Assembly: GCA_944385435.1 (NCBI GenBank)
Contig: CALWXG010000015.1
Span: 1 to 46,435 of the forward strand
Reading direction: 5' to 3'
Length of the DNA: 46,435 nucleotides
Source of the DNA: an uncultured Oscillospiraceae bacterium
GTDB taxonomy: Bacteria; Bacillota; Clostridia; Oscillospirales; Oscillospiraceae
A program made the position numbers and the translations under genes. Numbering within the stretch: position 1 is the first letter of the stretch; each line of letters starts with the position of its first letter. This document shows positions 8,231 through 17,071 of the stretch, in pieces. The notes under the pieces were generated by a model that worked only from the letters and a program-made list of their open reading frames with translations, was not told the origin of the DNA and ran no database searches.

Positions 8231-9715
8231 TCACTCCTCTGCCAGGGAGGCAAACAGCTCCCGGCATGCGGGGTAGATCTTTCTGAAGTGCGCGTACCGC
8301 TTTTCATACTTCTCCGCCAGCTCCGGCTCCGGCGCTGTCACCGAGGCGACCGACACCAGCGCATCACATACGGCGCCGACATCCGGGCAGGCTCCGGCCG
8401 CCACCATGGCCAGCATGGCGCCGCCCATCCCCGGCCCCTGCTCCGAGGCGGGGCTCTCCAGAGGGATGTTCAGCACATTGGCCAGGATCCTCCGCCACAG
8501 GGGGCTCTTTGCCCCGCCGCCGCAGAGCCTGGAGGAGCGGATCTCAAGGCCCAGACTCCGGGCCACCTCCACGCTGTCCCGGATGGCAAAGGCCACTCCC
8601 TCCAGCACCGCCTGGGTCAGGTCAGCCCGGGCGGTGTCCATGGTCAGGCCCAGGAAGGTCCCTCGGGCGTTGGTGTCGTTGATGGGGCTGCGCTCCCCCA
8701 TGAGATAGGGCAGAAAGTAGACGTGATTCTCCCCCAGCCGGTCTTGGCCAATGGCCGCCTGCTCCCCGGCGTAGTCCGTGGTGTGGAAGATGTCCTCCAT
8801 CAGCCACTTGTTGCAGCTGGCCGCGGAGAGCATGCACCCCATCAGATGGTACCCCCCGTCGGCGTGGGCGAAGGCGTGAAGGGCGTTGTTCCGGTCCACG
8901 CCAAACCGCCCGGAGGAGATGAACACCGTGCCGGAGGTGCCCAGGCTGATGTTGCATCCGCCCTGCCCCACCACGCCGGTGCCCACGGCGGCCGCGGCGT
9001 TGTCTCCCGCCCCGGCGGCCACCCTGACTCCATCCGGCAGTCCCAGCGCCCCGGCCACATCGTTTCGCACAGTCCCCACGCAGTCAAAGCTCTCAAACAG
9101 CCGGGGCATCTGCTCCTCCCGCACCGCGCACAGATCCAGCATCTCCCTGCTCCACCGCCGGTTCTTCACATCCAGCAGCAGCATCCCCGAGGCGTCGGAG
9201 AAATCGGTGCAATGGACCCCGGTGAGGCGGTAGTTGATGTAGTCCTTGGGCAGCATGATCTTTGCGATCCGGCCAAAGTGTTCCGGCTCGTGCTCCCGCA
9301 GCCAAAGCAGCTTGGGGGCGGTGAAGCCGGCAAAGGCGATGTTGGCCGTCCGCGCGGACAACTTTTCCCTGCCCACGGTGTTGTTGAGGTAGTCCACCTC
9401 TCTGGCGGTGCGCCCGTCGTTCCAGAGGATGGCCGGGCGGATCACCCGGTCGTCCTCGTCCAGGATCACCAGACCGTGCATCTGGCCCGCCGCCCCGATG
9501 CCCGCCACCTGACCGGCATCAAAGCCCGTCAGCAGCTCCGGGATCCCCCGGGACACCGCATCCCACCAGTCCTCCGGATTCTGCTGGCTCCAGCCCGGCC
9601 GGGGAAATTCCAGGGGGTATTCCCTGGTCACCGTGTTGCAGATCGTCCCGGACTGCTCCATCAGCAGCAGCTTCACCGCCGAAGTGCCCAGGTCGATGCC
9701 GATGTAATATGCCAT
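8231..9715 (-). CDS. xylB: Xylulokinase
   Basis: A 494-residue FGGY carbohydrate kinase that phosphorylates D-xylulose to xylulose 5-phosphate. It has the phosphate-binding DLGTSAVK at 8-15, the xylulokinase-type GQMHG at 77-81, WNDGR at 98-102 and catalytic Asp238 in AGAGDN. Length matches XylB. The ATG at 9715 follows a GGGGAGAG site, while an ATG eight codons earlier has no site. It is first in a minus-strand operon behind a strong promoter (9761-9789), with the isomerase-like gene 43 bp downstream. No xylA is in the window, so the xylulose may come from the neighbouring isomerase or from elsewhere. A kinase for a different ketose is possible. Confidence 0.93.
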   Translation of the reverse strand: MAYYIGIDLGTSAVKLLLMEQSGTICNTVTREYPLEFPRPGWSQQNPEDWWDAVSRGIPELLTGFDAGQVAGIGAAGQMHGLVILDEDDRVIRPAILWNDGRTAREVDYLNNTVGREKLSARTANIAFAGFTAPKLLWLREHEPEHFGRIAKIMLPKDYINYRLTGVHCTDFSDASGMLLLDVKNRRWSREMLDLCAVREEQMPRLFESFDCVGTVRNDVAGALGLPDGVRVAAGAGDNAAAAVGTGVVGQGGCNISLGTSGTVFISSGRFGVDRNNALHAFAHADGGYHLMGCMLSAASCNKWLMEDIFHTTDYAGEQAAIGQDRLGENHVYFLPYLMGERSPINDTNARGTFLGLTMDTARADLTQAVLEGVAFAIRDSVEVARSLGLEIRSSRLCGGGAKSPLWRRILANVLNIPLESPASEQGPGMGGAMLAMVAAGACPDVGAVCDALVSVASVTAPEPELAEKYEKRYAHFRKIYPACRELFASLAEE

Positions 9716-9760
9716 ACGCTCTCCCCTCTTGCACACCACAGAAATTCAAATATCCCTTGC

Positions 9761-9789
9761 ATTATACTGACTGCCTGCCCGTATTGCAA
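9761..9789 (-). promoter_or_regulatory. Promoter of the xylB operon
   Basis: Minus strand: -35 TTGCAA at 9784-9789, 17-bp spacer, perfect -10 TATAAT at 9761-9766. It is divergent from the ara promoter about 160 bp away. The 295-bp intergenic stretch 9716-10010 otherwise shows only C/T-rich sequence and no gene. Confidence 0.8.
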
Positions 9790-9923
9790 TGGCGGAAACC
9801 AGCTTCTTTCTGTGTTTTTCTGTCTTTCTGTCCCAGACGCATACCGCATTCCAATTTTCGTTTTCTCCATCCGACTTTTTCTGTCCTGTCCCCGCGCTAT
9901 TATTTCCCAAAACCGGCGCGTCC

Positions 9924-9952
9924 TTGTATGGCCACCGGGCCGCTGATAAAAT
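9924..9952 (+). promoter_or_regulatory. Promoter of the FGGY kinase-araA-araD operon
   Basis: Plus strand: -35 TTGTAT at 9924-9929, 17-bp spacer, -10 TAAAAT at 9947-9952, about 60 bp before the first start codon. No regulator gene or clear operator is visible. Confidence 0.72.
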
Positions 9953-10010
9953 GTAGAAATCATCCGATAAGGCGTTTTTGCAAATCTTTTGAAGCAAGGA
10001 GGAGATGTTC

Positions 10011-11609
10011 ATGCCTCATGCAACCCCGGACTGGTCTCAGACCGCCCTGGGCATCGAACTGGGCTCCACCCGCATCAAAGCGGTGCTGATCGGCGCGGAT
10101 CACAGGGTACTCGCCACTGGCGCGCACAACTGGGAAAACCGCTGGGAACACGGCGTATGGACCTATCATCTGGAGGACGTCTGGGCCGGGATCCAGGACG
10201 CCTTTGCCCAGCTCTCCGCCCAGGTCCGGCAGCAGTACGCAGCCGGCCTGACCCGGGTGGGCGCCATCGGTGTCTCCGCCATGATGCACGGCTATCTGCC
10301 CTTTGACCGTGACGGCCGGCTGCTCACCCCCTTCCGCACCTGGCGAAATACCTGTACCGGCCCGGCCGCGGAGGAACTGACCCGGCTGTTCCGGTTCCCC
10401 ATCCCCCAGCGCTGGAGCATCGCCCACCTCTATCAGGCCATGCTGAACCGGGAGGAGCACGTGCCTCAGCTGGCCTTCCTCACCACCCTGGCCGGATACG
10501 TCCACTGGCAGCTCACCGGAGAAAAGGTCCTGGGCATCGGCGACGCCTCCGGCATGTTCCCCATCGACAGCCAGACGCTCTCCTACCGGAGCGACCTGAC
10601 GGAGTCCTTCGACCGCCTGCTGGCCCGGCACGCTCTGCCCTTCCGCCTGTCCGGCATCCTGCCCCGGCCCCTGTCCGCCGGCACTCCCGCCGGCGTCCTC
10701 ACCCAGGCCGGCGCCCTGCTGCTGGACCCCTCCGGCGCCCTCCAGCCCGGCATTCCCTTCTGTCCCCCGGAGGGCGACGCGGGCACCGGCATGGCGGCCA
10801 CCAACAGCGTCGCCCCCAGAACCGGCAACGTCTCCGCGGGCACCTCCATCTTCGCCATGGCCGTGCTGGAGCGTCCGCTGGCCGGGGTCCACACCGAGCT
10901 GGACCTGGTCACCACACCGGACGGCCTGCCGGTGGCCATGGTCCACTGCAACACCTGCACCTCCGACCTGGACGCCTGGGCCGGCCTTCTGGGCGAACTG
11001 GCCCGGGCTGCCGGCGTGGAACTCAGCCCGTCCCGGCTCTACCAGCTCTTCTACGAAAAGGCCCTGGAGGGCGATCCGGACTGCGGCGGACTGCTCAGCT
11101 ACAACTACTACTCCGGCGAGCCCGTCGCCGGACTGGAACAGGGTCTCCCCCTCTTCCTGCGCCGGGCGGACAGCCGCCTCACTCTGGCCAACTTCGCCCG
11201 GACTCATCTCTACTCCGCCATGGCCACCCTGAAGCTGGGCATGGACATCCTGTTCCGGGACGAGGGCGTCACCCTGAACCGGCTGATGGGCCACGGCGGC
11301 CTGTTCAAGACCCCGGTGGTGGGCCAGCGGCTGATGGCCGGGGCTTTGAACGTCCCGGTGGCCGTGATGGAGACCGCGGGAGAAGGCGGCCCCTGGGGCA
11401 TGGCCCTTCTGGCGGCCTACTGCGTGAGAAAGGCGGAGGATCAGAGCCTGGAGGACTATCTGGACCGGCAGGTCTTCGCCGATACCAGGCTGTCCCTGCT
11501 GGAGCCGGACCCGGAAGACAGCGCCGGGTTTGAGCTCTTTATGGACCACTACCGCAGGGGCCTTGCCGTGGAGCGGGCCGCCGCAGAAACCTTTTTGCAG
11601 GAGGATTGA
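10011..11609 (+). CDS. FGGY-family carbohydrate kinase, probable L-ribulokinase
   Basis: A 532-residue FGGY kinase. The N-terminal ATP phosphate motif GIELGST lies near residue 14 and the second phosphate motif is in [11 protein letters not shown]. It opens a kinase-araA-araD operon where the only missing arabinose step is phosphorylation of L-ribulose, so ribulokinase activity is strongly suggested. The sequence does not look like classical AraB; this alternative FGGY type replaces AraB in many Clostridia. The start is ATG 10011 with AGGAGG eight bases upstream. ATG 10005 lies almost on top of that site. Its stop overlaps the araA start (TGATG), implying translational coupling. Confidence 0.88.
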   Translation: MPHATPDWSQTALGIELGSTRIKAVLIGADHRVLATGAHNWENRWEHGVWTYHLEDVWAGIQDAFAQLSAQVRQQYAAGLTRVGAIGVSAMMHGYLPFDRDGRLLTPFRTWRNTCTGPAAEELTRLFRFPIPQRWSIAHLYQAMLNREEHVPQLAFLTTLAGYVHWQLTGEKVLGIGDASGMFPIDSQTLSYRSDLTESFDRLLARHALPFRLSGILPRPLSAGTPAGVLTQAGALLLDPSGALQPGIPFCPPEGDAGTGMAATNSVAPRTGNVSAGTSIFAMAVLERPLAGVHTELDLVTTPDGLPVAMVHCNTCTSDLDAWAGLLGELARAAGVELSPSRLYQLFYEKALEGDPDCGGLLSYNYYSGEPVAGLEQGLPLFLRRADSRLTLANFARTHLYSAMATLKLGMDILFRDEGVTLNRLMGHGGLFKTPVVGQRLMAGALNVPVAVMETAGEGGPWGMALLAAYCVRKAEDQSLEDYLDRQVFADTRLSLLEPDPEDSAGFELFMDHYRRGLAVERAAAETFLQED

Positions 11610-13090
11610 TGAAAATGGAACTGAAGCAATATGAGTTCTGGTTTGTGGTGGGCAGTCAGGACCTGTACGGTCCCCAGGTGCTGGACACCGTGGACCGCCG
11701 CGCCCGGGAGATGACAGACGCCCTCAACGCCTCGGGCCTGCTCCCCTGCCCGCTGGTGTATAAGCTCACCGCCAAAACCAACGCTGAGATTCAGGATCTG
11801 GTCCGCCAGGCCAACTACGATCCCCGGTGCGCGGGAATGGTCGCCTGGTGCCACACCTTCTCTCCCAGCAAGATGTGGATCAACGGCCTGGCCAGCCTGC
11901 AGAAACCCTACTGCCACCTGGCCACCCAGTACCACCGGGAGATCCCCAACGAAGAGATCGACATGGATTTCATGAACCTGAACCAGGCCGCCCACGGGGA
12001 CCGGGAACACGGTTTCCTGGGCGCCCGCCTGCGCCTGCCCCGGAAGATCATCGCCGGCCACTGGCAGGATCCCCAGGTGCAGCGCCACCTGGGGCAGTGG
12101 ATGCGGGCTGCCGCAGGCGTGCAGTTCAGCCGCACGCTGAAGGTCATGCGGTTCGGAGACAACATGCGGGAGGTGGCCGTCACCGAGGGCGACAAGGTGG
12201 AGGTTCAGGCCAGACTGGGCTGGCAGGTCAACACCTGGCCGGTGGGCCAGCTGGTGGAAACCATGGCATCGGTCACCGACCAGGAGATCGCCGCGCTCAT
12301 GGAACGCTACCGCGCCAGCTATGACTTTGCCACCGATGATCTGGACGCGGTGAGCTACCAGGCCAGAGAGGAGATTGCCATCCGCCGCATGCTGGACCGG
12401 GAGGGGTGCCTGGCCTTCTCCAACAACTTCCAGGACCTGTACGGCATGCGCCAGCTGCCCGGCCTGGCCACCCAGCACCTGCTGGCCCAGGGCTACGGCT
12501 ACGGCGGCGAGGGCGACTGGAAGGTGGCCGCCATGACCGCCATTCTCAAATTCATGAGCCAGGGCATGGACGGCGGCACCGCCTTCATGGAGGACTACAC
12601 CTATCACCTGGCGCCGGACGGCAGTTACAGCCTGGGCGCCCACATGCTGGAGGTCTGCCCCTCCGTGGCGGCCCAGCGCCCCCGCATCGAGGTGCATCCT
12701 CTTGGCATCGGGGATCGGGAACCTCCTGCCCGCCTGGTCTTTGAAGGCCATCCCGGCAGCGCCATAGTGGTCAGCCTCATCGACATGGGCGGCCGTCTGC
12801 GGCTGATCTGCCAGGACATTCAGTGCGTCAAGCCCATTCTCCCCATGCCCAACCTCCCGGTGGCCCGGGTCATGTGGCAGGCCAAACCCGACCTGACCAC
12901 CGGCCTGGAGTGCTGGCTCACCGCCGGCGGCGCCCATCACACGGTGCTCAGCTATGACGTCACCGCCGAGCAGATGCGGGACTGGGCCCGGATGATGGAC
13001 ATGGAGTTCGTCCACATCACCGACGGCACCACCCAGGAAGCGCTGGAGCGGGACCTGTTCCTGGCCGATCTGGCCTGGAAGCTGAAGTGA
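11609..13090 (+). CDS. araA: L-arabinose isomerase
   Basis: A 493-residue Mn-dependent isomerase converting L-arabinose to L-ribulose in the cytoplasm. Family landmarks are [12 protein letters not shown] near the start, the metal-ligand regions GGEGDWK and FMEDYTYH, the His of [11 protein letters not shown] and the His pair in GGAHHTVLS near the C-terminus. Length matches AraA. The ATG at 11609 overlaps the kinase stop; a second ATG at 11615 is ten bases from the AGGAGG site and is equally possible. A TTG at 11606 is less likely. Middle gene of the ara operon, ten bases before araD. Confidence 0.97.
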   Translation: MKMELKQYEFWFVVGSQDLYGPQVLDTVDRRAREMTDALNASGLLPCPLVYKLTAKTNAEIQDLVRQANYDPRCAGMVAWCHTFSPSKMWINGLASLQKPYCHLATQYHREIPNEEIDMDFMNLNQAAHGDREHGFLGARLRLPRKIIAGHWQDPQVQRHLGQWMRAAAGVQFSRTLKVMRFGDNMREVAVTEGDKVEVQARLGWQVNTWPVGQLVETMASVTDQEIAALMERYRASYDFATDDLDAVSYQAREEIAIRRMLDREGCLAFSNNFQDLYGMRQLPGLATQHLLAQGYGYGGEGDWKVAAMTAILKFMSQGMDGGTAFMEDYTYHLAPDGSYSLGAHMLEVCPSVAAQRPRIEVHPLGIGDREPPARLVFEGHPGSAIVVSLIDMGGRLRLICQDIQCVKPILPMPNLPVARVMWQAKPDLTTGLECWLTAGGAHHTVLSYDVTAEQMRDWARMMDMEFVHITDGTTQEALERDLFLADLAWKLK

Positions 13091-13100
13091 GGGCGCGGCC

Positions 13101-13802
13101 ATGCTGGAAACACTGAAACAGGCCGTCTGTGCGGCCAATCTGGAGCTGCCCCGCCGGGGGCTGGTCACCTACACCTGGGGCAACGTGTCCGGCATCGACC
13201 GGGAGCGGGGTCTGGTGGTCATCAAGCCCTCCGGCGTGGACTACGACACCCTCACCCCGGACCAGCTGGTGGTGCTGGATCTGGAGGGGAACCGGGTGGA
13301 GGGGGCGCTGAATCCCTCCTCCGACACGCCCACCCACCTGGAGCTGTACCGTGCTTTCCCCGCACTGGGGGGCATTGTGCACACCCACAGCCCATATGCC
13401 GCCGCCTGGGCCCAGGCCGGCCAGGACCTTCCCTGCTACGGCACCACCCACGCGGACTACTTCTACGGCTGCGTCCCCTGTGCCCGCTTCCTCACACCCG
13501 AAGAGACCGAGGCGGACTATGAGGGCAACACCGGCCGGGTCATCGCGGAGACCTTCCGGCAGCGGGACCTGGACCCGGTCCACGTCCCCGCCGTGCTGTG
13601 CAGCGGACACGGGCCATTTGCCTGGGGCAAGGATGCCGCCCAGGCCGTCTACCACGCCGTGGTGCTGGAGGAGGTGGCCCGGATGGCCCTCTTCACCCGG
13701 CAGCTGGACCCCTCTCTCTCCCCCCTGCCCCGGCACATCCAGGACAAGCACTTCCTGCGCAAACACGGCCCGGGCGCCTACTACGGGCAGAAATCAATCT
13801 GA
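13101..13802 (+). CDS. araD: L-ribulose-5-phosphate 4-epimerase
   Basis: A 233-residue class II aldolase-fold enzyme that epimerises L-ribulose 5-phosphate to D-xylulose 5-phosphate, the entry to the pentose phosphate pathway. Zinc-ligand motifs HTHS (near residue 94) and GHGPFAWG (near residue 170) are present, as is the early WGNVSG substrate loop. Length matches the family (about 230). Last gene of the ara operon, with a strong hairpin terminator starting 11 bases after the stop. Together with the upstream kinase and AraA it gives a complete arabinose catabolic set. A transporter and regulator are not in the window. Confidence 0.97.
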   Translation: MLETLKQAVCAANLELPRRGLVTYTWGNVSGIDRERGLVVIKPSGVDYDTLTPDQLVVLDLEGNRVEGALNPSSDTPTHLELYRAFPALGGIVHTHSPYAAAWAQAGQDLPCYGTTHADYFYGCVPCARFLTPEETEADYEGNTGRVIAETFRQRDLDPVHVPAVLCSGHGPFAWGKDAAQAVYHAVVLEEVARMALFTRQLDPSLSPLPRHIQDKHFLRKHGPGAYYGQKSI

Positions 13803-13812
13803 ATCCCAGGAC

Positions 13813-13858
13813 AAAACCGGCCCACGGGAACCGCAGCGGTTCCCGTGGGCCGGTTTTT
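13813..13858. terminator. Bidirectional terminator between araD and tyrS
   Basis: A perfect 21-bp inverted repeat (13813-13833 and 13837-13857) with a three-base loop, with A4 on one flank and T5 on the other. It serves both the araD transcript and the convergent tyrS transcript. Confidence 0.95.
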
Positions 13859-13876
13859 ACGTTCTCTGATGTCCGC

Positions 13877-15106
13877 TCAGTGGGCCATCCGGGCGCAGTG
13901 GAAGACCTTTTTGCCCTTCCGGATGACCACGCCGTCTCCGCCGCAGTCCGCGCAGCAGAACCGGGCGTTGGGGTCGGTGATCTTCTCCTCGTTGATGGTC
14001 ACGCCCCCCTGCTGGATGAGCCGCCGGGCCTCGCCGTTGGAGGCGGCCAGGCCGCACTTCACCAGCAGGGACAGCACGCCGATCTGCCCGTCCTGGAAGT
14101 CGTCCATACACAGGCAGGTGGTGGGCATGTTGGCCTTGTCCCCGCAGCCGGCAAACAGGGCTCGGGCGGCGCACTGGGCCTTGTCCGCCTCCTCCTGGCC
14201 GTGGACCAGTTTGGTCAGCTCGTAGGCCAGGATCTCCTTGGCCTGGTTGAGCTGCTCCCCCTGCCAGGTGTCCATCTCGTCGATCTGCTCCAGGGGCAGG
14301 AAGGTGAGCATGCGCACGCACTTCATCACGTCCGCATCGTCCACATTGCGCCAGTACTGGTAGAAGTCGTAGGGGCTGGTCTTCTCCGCGTCCAGCCACA
14401 CCGCGTTGCCGGCGGTCTTGCCCATCTTGTGGCCCTGGGAGTCAGTGAGCAGGGCGATGGTCATGGCGTGGGCGTCCTTGCCCAGCTTGCGGCGGATGAG
14501 CTCGGTGCCCCCCAGCATGTTGGACCACTGGTCGTTGCCGCCGAACTGCATGTTGCAGCCGTAGTGCTGGAACAGGTAGTAGAAGTCGTAGGACTGCATG
14601 GGCATGTAGTTGAATTCCAGGAAGCTCAGGCCCTTCTCCATGCGCTGCTTGAAGCACTCCGCCCGGAGCATGTTGTTCACCGAGAAACAGGCGCCGATAT
14701 CCCGGATGAAGTCGATGTAGTTCAGGTTCAGCAGCCAGTCGGCGTTGTTCACCATCCGGGCCTTGCCCTCGCCGAACTCAATGAACCGCTCCATCTGCTT
14801 CTTGAAGCAGGCGCAGTTGTGCTCGATGGTCTCTTTGGTCATCATGGAGCGCATGTCCGTGCGGCCGGAGGGGTCGCCGATCATGGCCGTGCCGCCGCCG
14901 ATGAGGGCGATGGGCTTGTTGCCCGCCATCTGCAGCCGCTTCATCAGGGTCAGGGCCATGAAGTGGCCCACGTGAAGGCTGTCCGCCGTGGGGTCAAAGC
15001 CAATGTAGAAGGTGGCCTTCCCCGCGTTGATCATGCTCTTGATCTCTTCCTCGTTGGTGACCTGGGCGATGAGGCCCCGGGCCACCAGTTCTTCGTACAA
15101 TGTCAT
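13877..15106 (-). CDS. tyrS: Tyrosyl-tRNA synthetase
   Basis: A 409-residue class I synthetase charging tRNA-Tyr. The HIGH motif is HVGH at 45-48 and the KMSKS motif is KMGKT at 227-231, the variant of the TyrS rather than TyrZ subgroup. The C-terminal S4-like RNA-binding domain is present (GGVTINEEK). Length fits. The ATG overlaps the stop of the upstream transporter (ATGA), so the two are one operon. A tyrosine-type T-box lies upstream of that transporter, so synthesis should rise when tRNA-Tyr is uncharged. Confidence 0.98.
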   Translation of the reverse strand: MTLYEELVARGLIAQVTNEEEIKSMINAGKATFYIGFDPTADSLHVGHFMALTLMKRLQMAGNKPIALIGGGTAMIGDPSGRTDMRSMMTKETIEHNCACFKKQMERFIEFGEGKARMVNNADWLLNLNYIDFIRDIGACFSVNNMLRAECFKQRMEKGLSFLEFNYMPMQSYDFYYLFQHYGCNMQFGGNDQWSNMLGGTELIRRKLGKDAHAMTIALLTDSQGHKMGKTAGNAVWLDAEKTSPYDFYQYWRNVDDADVMKCVRMLTFLPLEQIDEMDTWQGEQLNQAKEILAYELTKLVHGQEEADKAQCAARALFAGCGDKANMPTTCLCMDDFQDGQIGVLSLLVKCGLAASNGEARRLIQQGGVTINEEKITDPNARFCCADCGGDGVVIRKGKKVFHCARMAH

Positions 15107-15975
15107 CGTTCCGACTCCTTTTCCGAATTTGATTCTGTTTTGATCTTGCGTATGTTGTAGAGGATGATTCCTCCGACCACCACCACCGCCCCAACGAAGG
15201 ACAGAGGCCCGATGGTCTCGTGGTAGAACACCGCCACCAGAATGGGGTTGAGCACCGGCTCGATGCCGGACACCAGGGAGGCGGTCACCGCCGGGGTGGT
15301 GCGCAGCCCGATGGTGAGCAGGATATAGGCCACTGCCACCTGAAACGCCCCCAGGATCACCAGGCTGGTCACGGGCACCAGGGAGAAGTCCGTCTCCCGC
15401 AGCAGGAAGGGCAGGCCGCTGACCGCGCTGACCACCTCGCCCCAGAACACGGAGGAGATGGGATCGGCATCGGGCAGATCATTGAGGAGGAACACCCCGC
15501 CGTAGCACAGCCCCGCCAGCAGGGCCAGCACATTGCCCAGCATGCCCCCCGCCTCCAGGCTGTCCACAAAGAAGCACAGCACTCCCATCAGCACCACAGC
15601 GCAGGCGATCAGGTCCAGCCGCTTGGGCCGCCTGTGCCAGAACACCGCCGAGAGCAGGATGACGAAGATGGGCGCGGTGAACTGAAGGACAATGGTGTTG
15701 GCTGCGGTGGTGAGCTTGTTGGCCAGGGTAAACAGGGTGTTGGTGCCGCAGATGCACACCGCCCCCACGGCAATCCACCGGTTGAACCGGGGCGGGTGCC
15801 GGGTGGCCAGCAGGTAGAGCCCGATGACCAGCAGGGCCACCAGGTTCCGGCCGCTGTTGATGGACATGGCATTCCAGGGGATGACCTTGATGCACAGCCC
15901 CCCGATGCTGTACAGCAGGGCGGCGCCGAAGACGCACAGCGTCCCCACCTGCCGCGCCCGCCGGGTTATCTGCAA
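15103..15975 (-). CDS. DMT/EamA-family transporter under tyrosine T-box control
   Basis: A 290-residue inner-membrane protein with two EamA repeats and about ten hydrophobic segments, the drug/metabolite transporter layout. The start is taken as TTG at 15975, with AGGGGGTG about six bases upstream; that site lies inside the 3' arm of the T-box terminator. A GTG at 15948 is the alternative, and further upstream the frame runs through the T-box. EamA members move amino acids or other small metabolites. Placement between a UAC-specifier T-box and tyrS suggests tyrosine or another aromatic compound as substrate, most likely taken up when tyrosine is short. The direction of transport is not shown by sequence. 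Confidence 0.88.
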   Translation of the reverse strand: MQITRRARQVGTLCVFGAALLYSIGGLCIKVIPWNAMSINSGRNLVALLVIGLYLLATRHPPRFNRWIAVGAVCICGTNTLFTLANKLTTAANTIVLQFTAPIFVILLSAVFWHRRPKRLDLIACAVVLMGVLCFFVDSLEAGGMLGNVLALLAGLCYGGVFLLNDLPDADPISSVFWGEVVSAVSGLPFLLRETDFSLVPVTSLVILGAFQVAVAYILLTIGLRTTPAVTASLVSGIEPVLNPILVAVFYHETIGPLSFVGAVVVVGGIILYNIRKIKTESNSEKESER

Positions 15976-16237
15976 AGAAAAACACCCCCTGTCCCAAAGG
16001 ACAGAGGGCGATTGGACGCGGTACCACCTCTGTTCACCGCCCTCTCGCAAAGGCGGCCTCAGAGAGTCAATGACTCTGCGCGCTGTACCGGGCGCACCCG
16101 TCCGCCCCTACTCAGAGCACTGCACTCCGTTCAGGGGGCTGCTCCCGGGGGTATTCCCCGCCGCTCCTCTCCCCCTTTCACCGCCCGGGGGCTCTCTGTG
16201 CAGGAGTTGGGTGGGTACTCTTCCCGTTCGCCGCATT
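15976..16237 (-). promoter_or_regulatory. T-box leader with tyrosine (UAC) specifier
   Basis: Minus-strand leader of about 260 bases. Stem I shows an AGUA bulge (16216-16219), AGAGAGC followed by GGUGAAAG, and GAAUAC with the putative specifier UAC at 16151-16153. CUGAGUAGG follows. The T-box antiterminator sequence AGGUGGUACCGCG is at 16017-16029. The competing terminator is at 15978-16008. Tyrosine fits the downstream tyrS. The binding of tRNA is inferred from the family. Confidence 0.93.
15978..16008 (-). terminator. T-box terminator hairpin
   Basis: Minus strand: arm at 15999-16008, CUUUG loop region, arm at 15985-15994, then a U-rich run to 15978. It is mutually exclusive with the T-box antiterminator. 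Its 3' arm also contains the apparent ribosome site of the transporter. Confidence 0.87.
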
Positions 16238-16243
16238 GAGTGG

Positions 16244-16272
16244 ATGATATCACAGGAAAATTCCAATGTCAA
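16244..16272 (-). promoter_or_regulatory. Promoter of the T-box-transporter-tyrS operon
   Basis: Minus strand: perfect -35 TTGACA at 16267-16272, 17-bp spacer, -10 TATCAT at 16244-16249. The predicted start near 16237 gives the full T-box leader. Confidence 0.85.
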
Positions 16273-16285
16273 ATCTTTTTTGCGT

Positions 16286-17071
16286 TCATTCCAGCAGGCC
16301 GAAGTGCCGCAGGGCGGAAGATACCCCGTCCTCCTCCACCGTGTCGGTGATGTAATCCGCCGCATCCTTCACCTCCTGAACCGCATTGCCCACCGCCACA
16401 CTGAGGCCGGCCATGGACAGCATGGACAGGTCGTTCACCCCGTCCCCGAAGGCGATGATCTCCTCCCGGCTCAGTCCGTAATAATCCAGGGTGGTCCGGA
16501 TACCCTCCGCCTTACCGTCTCCCGCCAGCAGAATATCCACTCCCTTGGGGTGCCAGCGGGTGTAGGTGCAGTGGGGCATGACCTGCAGGAACAACTCCTC
16601 CTCACCCGGCTCCACCAGAGGGGCAAGCTGGTAAATGCTGTGCTCCAGCATCCACTCCGGCGGCTGCACCTCATAGGGCTGGGTGTGGAGGAACTGAAAG
16701 ATCTCCTGCGCCCGCTGGTTGAGCTGGTTGATACAGCTCTTCCCGTTGCCCGCCATCAGCGCCGCCATGTGTGGATGGGCCCGGAGCACCTCCACCGCCC
16801 GCTCCAGGTCCTCCCGGGGAATGGGCTCGTCCCGGTAGATCTCCCGCTGATTGAAGCAGCAGTGGCCGTTGAGGGTCACATAGCCGTCAAACACCAGGTC
16901 CCGGAGCATCCCCGTCCGGGCCAGGTCCTGCTTGGCCCGGCCAGTGGCCAGAAACAGCAGAACCCCCCGCTCCCGCAGAGCCATCAGATCCGCCCGCAGC
17001 CGGTCCGTCACTACGCCGTACCGGAAGGACACCAGAGTGCCGTCCACATCAAAAAAAGCCGCCTTGATCAT
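16286..17071 (-). CDS. HAD-superfamily Cof-type phosphatase
   Basis: A 261-residue HAD hydrolase of subfamily IIB. Motif I is FFDVDGTL with catalytic Asp8 and Asp10, and motif IV is GDGVND at 209-214. The long middle region is the C2 cap. Such enzymes dephosphorylate sugar phosphates, nucleotides or flavin precursors; the substrate cannot be read from sequence. The ATG overlaps the recN stop (ATGA), making this the last gene of the long nusB-recN operon. No clear terminator follows, and the tyrosine T-box promoter begins just 14 bases beyond its stop. Confidence 0.9.
   Translation of the reverse strand: MIKAAFFDVDGTLVSFRYGVVTDRLRADLMALRERGVLLFLATGRAKQDLARTGMLRDLVFDGYVTLNGHCCFNQREIYRDEPIPREDLERAVEVLRAHPHMAALMAGNGKSCINQLNQRAQEIFQFLHTQPYEVQPPEWMLEHSIYQLAPLVEPGEEELFLQVMPHCTYTRWHPKGVDILLAGDGKAEGIRTTLDYYGLSREEIIAFGDGVNDLSMLSMAGLSVAVGNAVQEVKDAADYITDTVEEDGVSSALRHFGLLE

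Noticed and set aside
8114-9946. A 610-codon plus-strand open frame opposite xylB
   Set aside because: Antisense shadow; xylB has full FGGY motifs on the minus strand with a promoter and ribosome site.
9960-13168. Long minus-strand frames opposite the FGGY kinase and araA
   Set aside because: They mirror well-defined kinase and AraA coding sequence, lack ribosome sites, and are His/Gly/Gln-rich as expected for antisense of biased codons.
8231-13802. A single arabinose/xylose regulon with its own regulator and transporter
   Set aside because: No AraR/XylR-type gene or ABC/PTS transporter lies in the window, so only the enzymes can be claimed.
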